In this document: positions 35,318 through 46,300 of the stretch, one piece after another | Position numbering within the stretch: position 1 is the stretch's first letter | Layout: every line of letters begins with the position of its first letter | NCBI GenBank assembly: GCA_032622095.1 | Contig: CP136063.1 | Location: forward strand, 267,897,426 to 267,961,425 | Direction: 5' to 3' | Source of the DNA: Siphonodentalium dalli | Taxonomy: Eukaryota > Mollusca > Scaphopoda > Gadilida > Siphonodentaliidae | Length of the DNA: 64,000 bases | Made by a program: the position numbers and the translations under genes | Notes under the pieces: generated by a model | Databases searched by the model: none | What the model was told of the DNA's origin: nothing | Seen by the model: the letters and a program-made list of their open reading frames with translations, nothing else

Positions 35318-35944
35318 ATGGGATAGAGAGAGTGTAAAGAATAAACGCTCTTTATTATTTATGTAAAAGTAATAGTGTCTATTTTCAGGTATGACAATTA
35401 TATGAACTGCGTCCGATAAAACACTGGAATGTATGCATTCATATCGATGGTCACAATGTCCAATAAAGCTATTTTCTAAACATCGATTAATAATTTCATG
35501 AAAAATATTTGAACAAAAAAAAAATAACGAAAGATATTACACGCAAATAATTTAACATTCGACATTTTAATATCGAGATTATCAGAAACCGAAAACTCGT
35601 TATTAATTTTTTATTTAAACTTTTTTTGGAGAAATAATTTTGAGGGTTTTGATAATTTGGAAGTTTGGAAATTTTGGGGTTTTGATAATTTGGAAGTTTG
35701 GAAATTTTTTGGAAAAAATAATTTTTGGAAAAAATAAATTTTTGAATTTTTGAATTTTTGGGTTTTGTTATTTTGGGAATATTTTAGTACAACCAATTTT
35801 ACCCTCAAACAATTTTACCCTCAAACAATTTTTAGACCCAAAGATTCTATTTTTAGATGTGAAGGTAACGAGACACCCACAACCAATTTTAGACCCCAAA
35901 GATTCTATTTTTAGATGTGAATCCAACGAGACCCCTATTCTTCT

Positions 35945-35950
35945 ACTGTC
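35945..35950 (+). other. Right 6-bp target-site duplication (ACTGTC)
   Basis: It directly abuts the right arm terminus (…CTATTCTTCT) and is in direct orientation with 25921-25926. Confidence 0.8.
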
Positions 35951-37057
35951 AATGATAGCGACTTCGACACAAACAAACAAGAAAAAAACAAAAAAAACAA
36001 ACAAACTTATAACGAAATTTGCCAAAATAACATCTCAGAAAATGGGAAATATGATATTCATAGACAAGCGCAGCCACTACAGTGTCATCATCCCAGTAGT
36101 ATTGGTAAATACTACTCACCCCCTGATTATGAAAATACCAACTAATCTCGTTACCTAAAAAAAAAATCGTGAAATCGGGTCTCAGCTCTCGGCCAAGGAA
36201 GTGTTTACATCAAACACATCTACGACGACAACCCTTGCTTGGTCAGCAATTATTCACAATTGTTATCCTCAATTTGACCTAGATGTTATTAGAGATGCCC
36301 TTTCCTTACATTAGTGAATGTATTGCACAAACAATATAGAAGGAGCAATATTTTGCGCTAAATGTAATAATTTTTAGAGAAATATAAAGCGCGAGATATC
36401 GCAATATTAAGCGCGAAATATTGCAATAATGGTGAGACATTGTCCCTGAACCTTTAGACCATGAACAAACAGAAAATTGTGTAGAGAGTAATCGGCAGAG
36501 GAAGCTAGTATACATATATATTTGTATGACATGTATGTTTTATATATGTATGTTATTTAATAAACAAATAGTTAAAACAGGCACCATCACAACCAAATGT
36601 TTTGCTTCACGTGCATGCATGTGCGTCGCGATGCCAGTCTTCAATCTACAAATGTACCTTCAGGAACGATCAATATCTGAATAAACTTTGAGGGGAAATA
36701 TTTGGTCAGGTTTGCATTTGCACAACATAGTACCCATATTCAAAGTTAGCGAATTCGACACTGAGACTGAGTGCCGTGCGAATTTAAAGGGAGAATCCAC
36801 ATCAATTTCAATACATTCCTAGAAAAACGATATATATATTGTATCGATAATATATTAAAAATAATTAATTTGAGTCGAAGATATCCACAATACGTATTAA
36901 CAGGCTCTATCCGCAATTACTTAACGGATGTGGATTAAGCTACATTTATCACACATTGTGTAAAACTATATGGCGAAACACCCGCTGACAATATAGAATA
37001 CAACTAATAAATTTCTGAGACAAGTATGCATATAAGGTAATAATTTATTTGATACAA
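35951..37057. other. Low-copy stretch, nothing recognised
   Basis: A-rich text follows the palindrome. An AATCCACATC-type inverted motif near 36795 and 36950 may mark a decayed element. No supported gene. Confidence 0.4.
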
Positions 37058-37061
37058 TTAA

Positions 37062-37644
37062 AGGGGTACTGTACGCCATTTTCATTAAATTTCCGGTGAC
37101 AACAACGATCTAATATCGATAATATATAGAAACATAAGTAATTTGAGTCGAAGATGTATTCTATAAACGCTCAGGTTAATAGGCTATCTTAAAATTTAAT
37201 AATTTAAAATTTAATAATTTGATATAAATTGAATTTATGACCGGAGCCATAAAATGGCGTCAATTAAATTACGAATTACCGTAATCAGAAACAGTAATTG
37301 AGGGATACTGGATTTTTAAACCGATCGCACACACGATCGCTTAAAATATTATGATGATACGGGGAGAACACTCAAGCCACTCACTGACTAGCGACGATAC
37401 AATAACTTAAATGATTATATGGGACTAGTATGCATATAATATAACTTTTATTTGATTCATTTGGTTGAAAACTTGACAAAAATTACTCGACAACGACAAT
37501 TTGTATTTTTGCATTCCGGTAAATTTGTCATCCATAACATGACTTCGTACTCAACAGACTTTCAAATAATGGAAAAATTGTTACCTTATTCTCCGACTCG
37601 GAGACTATAGAAACCAACAACAACATTTGGCGTACAGTACCCCT
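37062..37644. mobile_element. 583-bp TTAA-flanked MITE, AGGGGTACTG family
   Basis: TTAA at 37058-37061 and 37645-37648. Perfect terminal inverted repeats AGGGGTACTGTACGCCA / TGGCGTACAGTACCCCT. The interior is AT-rich and non-coding. The TTAA target suggests mobilisation by a piggyBac- or Kolobok-type transposase; which one cannot be decided here. Confidence 0.85.
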
Positions 37645-37750
37645 TTAACTTGAAATTGTTACGAGGATATTTCGATGACGAACGTCTATTCGTTGCATTC
37701 CGGTGTTTCTGGCATCCGTAAAGTAGTTTTATTCCCGTCGATTCGTACAC

Positions 37751-37912
37751 AATCCCATTGTACACATGTAGTAAATCCCGCTGTACTCATGCAGTAAATC
37801 CCGCTGTACTCATGCAGTAAATCCCGCTGTACTCATGCAGTCAATCCCGCTGTACTCATGCAGTCGCTCCCGCTGTACTCATGCAGTAAATTCCGCTGTA
37901 CTCAGGCAGTAA
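37751..37912 (+). repeat. 23-bp minisatellite, 7 copies
   Basis: The unit is TCCCGCTGTACTCATGCAGT plus three bases. The first copy is diverged (CATTGTACACATGTAGT), and later copies have single changes. Confidence 0.92.
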
Positions 37913-38081
37913 CGTGAAAGTTTTCAGATTTTGGTCAATTAACAGGTTTTATTCCAGAGCGATATCCATTTCCATTGGTACTGACACTGGGAATTCTGGT
38001 TCAGGCTAAACAAATTAAATACAAAACATTTGAAAACTCTCTAATCAAAACGCAACGCTGGTCCGAATAACTACGATAATA

Positions 38082-38094
38082 ATTTTTTTTCCAG
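38082..38094 (+). promoter_or_regulatory. Intron 3' splice acceptor
   Basis: TTTTTTTTCCAG ends one base before the ATG of the prohormone gene. This implies an upstream non-coding 5' exon, a common layout in metazoan neuropeptide genes. I could not locate that exon. Confidence 0.6.
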
Positions 38095-38596
38095 AATGAG
38101 TTCAACATTACTGTATATAGCTGTCTTTTTGGCAATAGTGGCTGTTGCAGCATGCTTCGAAATTATCGGGGACCTTGAACCAGCGGATGCTGGAAGCAAA
38201 TTCGTAGAGGAAGAGAAACGGTCGTATCTTTCGTCAGAATGTCGATGTTGTGTGATGACGTATGATGATGTGTGTTGTGGGCGGTGTCTATCGCGACCAA
38301 ATTCGCCATCCATATTCTACACTGGCAAACGCAGCGGATATGGTGCCCAGTTCACGCGACAAACGAGATTCTCGACATGCAGCTGCTGTTTTGCGAGTAG
38401 GTTTGCCAACGGCTGGTGTTGCGGGATGTGCCGAAGTGCCCAAAAAAAGCGATACGGGAAAAGGTCCACTGCACAGGAGCCGGTATATTCCTACGAGGAT
38501 TCAAATGATATCCGAAATGGAGAGGAAGAGAGCTGTCACTGTTGTGTTTTCACGAATTCTGAAGACTGTTGTGAGAAGTGCTACCTCTCGAAGTGA
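38095..38596 (+). CDS. Secreted multi-cysteine prohormone (neuropeptide-like precursor)
   Basis: The coding sequence is 38096-38596, 166 residues. A hydrophobic signal peptide occupies about residues 4-20 (LLYIAVFLAIVAVAA). Three cysteine modules follow at C49-C64, C95-C112 and C147-C162, all with pattern CxCC-x(7 or 9)-CC-xx-C. Basic processing sites K41R42, K78R79, K117K118R119 and K122R123 separate them; G77 before KR and G121 before KR predict C-terminal amidation of peptides 1 and of a short YG spacer. After convertase cleavage it would release three paralogous six-cysteine peptides into the secretory pathway. The spacing recalls the cysteine-rich prohormones called CLCCY in annelid and mollusc surveys; that is from memory and unverified. 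A venom- or defence-type secreted peptide is the alternative. No canonical AATAAA was found in the 250 bp downstream. Confidence 0.8.
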
Positions 38597-39132
38597 CCTA
38601 TCCTTCTGTTTACACGTTGGGCGTGACTTTGGGAAGCGAGGCATTTCGAATGACTTGTACATATCTCAAGGTATCTAATCTTGAAAACTTTTGTCTGGTT
38701 TATATATTATATAACTGTTGTCGGACAACGGAGAACAGATACGCCACGCGTCAAATGGAAATACAGATAAGATTCATTACAATATGTGACAAGCATGTGT
38801 TTATACATTACTCGACTCGAAATGCACTGACATAAAATAGTTTTTACCGTTGGAGAATTCGCAAACACTAAGTAGAAACCACCAGAATATGTCTAGATAG
38901 TACAATAACATTAATATTTCTGATGTATCGATTATTCGAACTTCGTTTTTCAGAATGATATAAAAAAGAGACAGATTTTCAGATATTTGTTTATGACTTC
39001 CAATTTAAGATATTCCAGGACACCGAATTCGAATTCAGAAAACGTAAACTCTTCAAAATATTATAATGTTTTAACTCGTAAACTTGTTAATGCCATTTTA
39101 AGTTTTCACTTGATCAATCATAAGACGGGTGT
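38597..39132. other. Downstream region of the prohormone gene
   Basis: It presumably includes the 3' untranslated region; no AATAAA signal lies close. No other gene was recognised. Confidence 0.45.
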
Positions 39133-39136
39133 TTAA

Positions 39137-39586
39137 CCCTTTACCCAACAAACCGGCCAAAAACGCCCACATAAAGCTTCAACAGCCTACAATATCTTCG
39201 GTCTGTCTCAATAACACCATACAAATATGGATATCATTGGAACCGGTTCATTGCCCACATTGTGATGGTTACAGTTATGCCCTGTGCCAATGCATTCTCT
39301 TATATATGCGAGTCGACCATAGGTCGCCTCGCATATATAAGAGAATGCATTGGCCTAAAAAAACACTTTTTACCCTTTTTTCTTACATTCTTTAACAATT
39401 TTATAATTATTTCTTACATTTTTTAACAATTTTTATAATATTTTTCTACATTCTTTGACAATTTTATCATTTTTAATATGTGTTAAGCCAATGAATTCTC
39501 TTATATATGCGAGGCGACCTATGGTCGACTCGCATATATAAGAGAATGCATTGGCACAGGGCCGTTCTGTTCTGTTGGGTAAAGGG
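39137..39586. mobile_element. TTAA-flanked double-hairpin element, long version
   Basis: TTAA at 39133-39136 and 39587-39590. Termini CCCTTTACCCAACA / TGTTGGGTAAAGGG are perfect. Hairpins at 39286-39354 and 39487-39555. The left non-hairpin part (…CATACAAATATGGATATCAT…) matches the 23768 copy closely. Confidence 0.92.
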
Positions 39587-39682
39587 TTAACTACACACTC
39601 CTTATGAAAAACTATTCAAACAGATGTACCCATCAGTTTCATGTACATGTGAGCTAATCCAAATACCGCGAGCCAATTCCAT

Positions 39683-39800
39683 ACAATAAACAGTGGGTTA
39701 CTACCACAATAAACAGTGGGTTACTACCACAATAAACAGTGGGTTACTACCACAATAAACAGTGGGTTACTACCACAATAACCAGTGGGTTACTACCACA
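39683..39800 (+). repeat. 23-bp minisatellite, 5 copies
   Basis: The unit is CAATAAACAGTGGGTTACTA plus CCA. Copies are essentially identical apart from one AACCAG variant. Confidence 0.93.
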
Positions 39801-40350
39801 TTCGGGTTACTAATTCTTCCGAGTGCTAATGCTTGGACTCCGCCTTGTGGGATAATATGGCCTGAATCCATCGGGAGATAGTATAGTGCGTGAGATAGTA
39901 TAATTGGATGGTTCGCATTAAAATTGCTCTGCAATTGGCGAGAATTCGCAAGTAGTGCATTTCTTGCTGTGTCTTATAATTTTGTATAATATATCTTATT
40001 AACATCAATATTATGATATATGAATTTCACTACATTCCCTATACCACGAACATACATACATATAGACGTTCCCGTGACATATCTGGTTCGGTCTAGAGAT
40101 GGTTGTGAAAGCTCCTTATACCATGCACATATGAATAGACTATCTTGACGCTTGTTCAAGTTATCGCGCTAACAGCATCAAATGCTAAACCATAGACACA
40201 CTAAGAGCCATTACTCCGGGTACCCACCACCCCTATTCGTGTAAAGCAAAATAGTTTTTCCTCACCCAGGTTTTGGGACCAACCGTCAAACTCGCATTTC
40301 AATTGACTTTACCAAGCTTTTCCATACTGTTCATATACTGTCCCCTCAAT
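39801..40350. other. Low-copy stretch before the satellite, nothing recognised
   Basis: No gene or repeat was supported. Confidence 0.45.
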
Positions 40351-43300
40351 CATATTTAATCTATACCCACTATCCATTCTCATCATGCCTAGATACATAT
40401 TTAATCTATAACCACTATCCATTCTCATCGTGCCTAGATACACATTTAATCTATAACAACTATCCATTCTCATCCTGCCTAGATACATAATTAAGCTATA
40501 CCCACTATCCATTCTCATCCTGCCTAGATACATAATTAATCTATACCCACTATCCATTCTCATCCTGCCTAGATACATATTTAATCTATAACCACAATCC
40601 ATTCTCATCGTGCCTAGATACATATTTAATCTATAACCACTATCCATTCTCATCGTGCCTAGATACATAATTAATCTATACCCACTATCCATTCTCATCC
40701 TGCCTAGATACATAATTAATCTATACCCACTATCCATTCTCATCCTGCCTAGATACATAATTAATCTATACCCACTATCCATTCTCATCCTGCCGAGATA
40801 CATAATTAATCTATACCCGCTATCCATTCTCATCCTGCCGAGATACATAATTAATCTATACCCACTATCCATTCTCATCCTGCCTAGATACATAATTAAT
40901 CTATACCCACTATCCATTCTCATCCTGCCGAGATACATAATTAATCTATACCCACTATCCATTCTCATCCTGCCTAGATACATAATTAATCTATACCCAC
41001 TATCCATTCTCATCCTGCCTAGATACATAATTAATCTATACCCACTATCCATTCTCATCCTGCCTAGATACATAATTAATATATACCCACTATCCATTCT
41101 CACCCTGCCTAGATACATAATTAATCTATACCCACTATCCATTCTCATCCTGCCTAGATACATAATTAATCTATACCCACTATCCATTCTCATCCTGCCT
41201 AGATACATAATTAATCTATACCCACTATCCATTCTCATCCTGCCGAGATACATAATTAATCTATACCCACTATCCATTCTCATCCTGCCGAGATACATAA
41301 TTAATCTATACCCACTATCCATTCTCATCGTGCCTAGATACATATTTAATCTATACCCACTATCCATTCTCATCGTGCCTAGATACATAATTAATATATA
41401 CCCACTATCCATTCTCATCCTGCCTAGATACATAATTAATATATTCCCACTATCCATTCTCATCGTGCCTAGATACATAATTAATCTATACCCACTATCC
41501 ATTCTCATCCTGCCTAGATACATAATTAATCTATACCCACTATCCATTCTCATCCTGCCGAGATACATAATTAATCTATACCCACTATCCATTCTCATCC
41601 TGCCTAGATACATAATTAATCTTTACCCACTATCCATTCTCATCCTGCCTAGATACATAATTAATCTATACCCACTATCCATTCTCATCGTGCCTAGATA
41701 CATAATTAATCTATACCCACTATCTATTCTCATCGTGCCTAGGTACATAATTAATCTATACCCACTATCCATTCTCATCCTGCCCTAGATACATAATTAA
41801 TCTATACCCACTATCCATTCTCATCCTGCCCTAGATACATAATTAATCTATACCCACTATCCATTCTCATCCTGCCGAGATACATAATTAATCTATACCC
41901 ACTATCCATTCTCATCCTGCCTAGATACATAATTAATCTATACCCACTATCCATTCTCATCGTGCCTAGATACATAATTAATCTATACCCACTATCTATT
42001 CTCATCGTGCCTAGATACATAATTAATCTATACCCACTATCCATTCTCATCCTGCCCTAGATACATAATTAATCTATACCCACTATCCATTCTCATCCTG
42101 CCCTAGATACATAATTAATCTATACCCACTATCCATTCTCATCCTGCCTAGATACATAATTAATCTATACCCACTATCCATTCTCACCCTGCCTAGATAC
42201 ATAATTAATCTATACCCACTATCCATTCTCATCCTGCCTAGATACATAATTAATATATACCCACTATCCATTCTCATCCTGCCGAGATACATAATTAATA
42301 TATACCCACTATCCACTCTCATCCTGCCGAGATACATAATTAATCTATACCCACTATCCATTCTCATCCTGCCTAGATACATAATTAATATATACCCACT
42401 ATCCATTCTCATCCTGCCTAGATACATAATTAATCTATACCCACTATCCATTCTCATCCTGCCGAGATACATAATTAATCTATACCCACTATCCATTCTC
42501 ATCCTGCCTAGATACATAATTAATATATACCCACTATCCATTCTCATCCTGCCGAGATACATAATTAATATATACCCACTATCCACTCTCATCCTGCCGA
42601 GATACATAATTAATCTATACCCACTATCCATTCTCATCCTGCCTAGATACATAATTAATATATACCCACTATCCATTCTCATCCTGCCGAGATACATAAT
42701 TAATCTATACCCACTATCCATTCTCATCCTGCCAAGATACATTATTAATCTATACCCACTATCCATTCTCATCCTGCCTAGATACATAATTAATCTATAC
42801 CCACTATCCATTCTCATCCTGCCAAGATACATTATTAATCTATACCCACTATCCATTCTCATCCTGCCTAGATACATAATTAATCTATACCCACTATCCA
42901 TTCTCATCCTGCCAAGATACATTATTAATCTATACCCACTATCCATTCTCACCCTGCCAAGATACATTATTAATCTATACCAACTATCCATTCTCATCCT
43001 GCCTAGATACATAATTAATCTATACCCACTATCCATTCTCATCCTGCATAGACACATAATTAATCTATACCCACTATCCATTCTCATCGTGCCTAGATAC
43101 ATAATTAATCTATAACCACTATCTATTCTCATCGTGTCTAGATACATAATTAATCTATACCCACTATCCATTCTCATCCTGCCCTAGATACATAATTAAT
43201 CTATACCCACTATCCATTCTCATCCTGCCCTAGATACATAATTAATCTATACCCACTATCCATTCTCATCCTGGCTAGATACATAATTAATCTATACCCA

Positions 43301-46300
43301 CTATCCATTCTCATCCTGCCGAGATACATAATTAATATATACCCACTATCCATTCTCATCCTGCCTAGATACATAATTAATCTATACCCACTATCTATTC
43401 TCATCGTGCCTAGATACATAATTAATCTATACCCACTATCCATTCTCATCCTGCCTAGATACATAATTAATCTATACCCACTATCCATTCTCATCCTGCC
43501 TAGATACATAATTAATCTATACCCACTATCCATTCTCACCCTGCTTAGATGCATAATTAATCTATACCCACTATCCATTCTCACCCTGCTTAGATGCATA
43601 ATTAATCTATACCCACTATCCATTCTCATCCTGCCTAGATACATAATTAATCTATACCCACTATCCATTCTCATCCTGCCTAGATACATAATTAATCTAT
43701 ACCCACTATCCATTCTCACCCTGCTTAGATGCATAATTAATCTATACCCACTATCCATTCTCACCCTGCCTAGATACATAATTAATCTATACCCACTATC
43801 CATTCTCATCCTGCCTAGATACATAATTAATCTATACTCACTATCCATTCTCATCCTGCTTAGATGCATAATTAATCTATACCCACTATCCGTTCTCATC
43901 ATGCCTAGATACATAATTAATCTATATCCACTATCCATTCTCATCCTGCCTAGATACATAATTAATCTATACCCACTATCCATTCTCATCCTGCTTAGAT
44001 ACATAATTAATCTATACCCACTATCCATTCTCACCCTGCTTAGATGCATAATTAATCTATACCCACTATCCATTCTCATCCTGCTTAGATACATAATTAA
44101 TCTATACCCACTATCCATTCTCATCCTGCCTAGATACATAATTAATCTATACCCACTATCCATTCTCATCCTGCCTAGATACATAATTAATCTATACCCA
44201 CTATCCATTCTCATCCTGCCTAGATACATAATTAATCTATACCCACTATCCATTCTCACCCTGCTTAGATGCATAATTAATCTATACCCACTATCCATTC
44301 TCACCCTGCTTAGATGCATAATTAATCTATACCCACTATCCATTCTCATCCTGCCTAGATACATAATTAATCTATACCCACTATCCATTCTCATCCTGCC
44401 TAGATACATAATTAATCTATATCCACTATCCATTCTCATCCTGCCTAGATACATAATTAATCTATATCCACTATCCATTCTCACCCTGCTTAGATACATA
44501 ATTAATCTATACCCACTATCCATTCTCACCCTGCTTAGATGCATAATTAATCTATACCCACTATCCATTCTCACCCTGCTTAGATGCATAATTAATCTAT
44601 ACCCACTATCCATTCTCATCCTGCCTAGATACATAATTAATCTATACCCACTATCCATTCTCATCCTGCCGAGATACATAATTAATCTATATCCACTATC
44701 CATTCTCATCCTGCCTAGATACATAATTAATCTATACCCACTATCCATTCTCATCCTGCCGAGATACATAATTAATCTATACCCACTATCCATTCTCATC
44801 CTGCCGAGATACATAATTAATCTATATCCACTATCCATTCTCACCCTGCTTAGATGCATAATTAATCTATACCCACTATCCATTCTCATCCTGCCTAGAT
44901 ACATAATTAATCTATATCCACTATCCATTCTCATCCTGCCTAGATACATAATTAATCTATATCCACTATCCATTCTCACCCTGCTTAGATACATAATTAA
45001 TCTATACCCACTATCCATTCTCACCCTGCTTAGATGCATAATTAATCTATACCCACTATCCATTCTCATCCTGCCTAGATACATAATTAATCTATACCCA
45101 CTATCCATTCTCATCCTGCCTAGATACATAATTAATCTATATCCACTATCCATTCTCACCCTGCTTAGATACATAATTAATCTATACCCACTATCCATTC
45201 TCATCCTGCCTAGATACATAATTAATCTATACCCACTATCCATTCTCATCCTGCCTAGATACATAATTAATCTATACCCACTATCCATTCTCACCCTGCT
45301 TAGATGCATAATTAATCTATACCCACTATCCATTCTCACCCTGCTTAGATGCATAATTAATCTATACCCACTATCCATTCTCATCCTGCCTAGATACATA
45401 ATTAATCTATACCCACTATCCATTCTCACCCTGCTTAGATGCATAATTAATCTATACCCACTATCCATTCTCACCCTGCTTAGATGCATAATTAATCTAT
45501 ACCCACTATCCATTCTCATCCTGCCTAGATACATAATTAATCTATACCCACTATCCATTCTCACCCTGCTTAGATGCATAATTAATCTATACCCACTATC
45601 CATTCTCACCCTGCTTAGATGCATAATTAATCTATACCCACTATCCATTCTCATCCTGCCTGGATACATAATTAATCTATACCCACTATCCATTCTCATC
45701 CTGCCTAGATACATAATTAATCTATACCCACTATCCATTCTCATCCTGCCTAGATACATAATTAATCTATACCCACAATCCATTTTCACTCTGCTTAGAT
45801 GCATAATTAATCTATACCCACTATCCATTCTCACCCTGCTTAGATGCATAATTAATCTATACCCACTATCCATTCTCATCCTGCCTGGATACATAATTAA
45901 TCTATACCCACTATCCATTCTCATCCTGCCTAGATACATAATTAATCTATACCCACTATCCATTCTCATCCTGCCTGGATACATAATTAATCTATACCCA
46001 CTATCCATTCTCATCCTGCCTAGATACATAATTAATCTATACCCACTATCCATTCTCATCCTGCCTAGATACATAATTAATCTATACCCACTATCCATTC
46101 TCATCCTTCCTAGATACATAATTAATATATACCCACTATCCATTCTCATCCTTCCTAGATACATAATTAATCTATACCCACTATCCATTCTCATCCTGCC
46201 TAGATACATAATTAATCTATACCCACTATCCATTCTCATCCTGCCTAGATACATAATTAATCTATACCCACTATCCATTCTCATCCTGCCTAGATGCATA

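Larger units (their letters stand above)
25927..35944. mobile_element. Giant ~10-kb foldback element with ~5-kb inverted arms
   Basis: The left arm (25927-~30735) and right arm (~30736-35944) are reverse complements over nearly their whole length. Both termini read AGAAGAATAGGGGTCTCG inward, and similarity stops abruptly at ACTGTC on each side. Arm contents from the outside in: terminal motif repeats, A/T-rich tandem stretch, a 91-codon frame, partial 374-bp unit, TGAGCAAA array, ~600 bp of unique sequence, 374-bp unit array, a second copy of the terminal motif, GC-rich core. No transposase, integrase or polymerase is visible. Six-base duplications with very long terminal inverted repeats that begin AG are known from Polinton/Maverick elements; a non-autonomous derivative of such an element is possible but is only an inference. 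Foldback elements are the other option. Confidence 0.85.

Noticed and set aside
25927-35944. The 10-kb palindrome as a pure fold-back sequencing artefact
   Set aside because: An exact 6-bp direct duplication abuts both ends, the flanks are unrelated, and the arms differ in unit number. An artefact cannot be wholly excluded without reads, but it does not predict the duplication.
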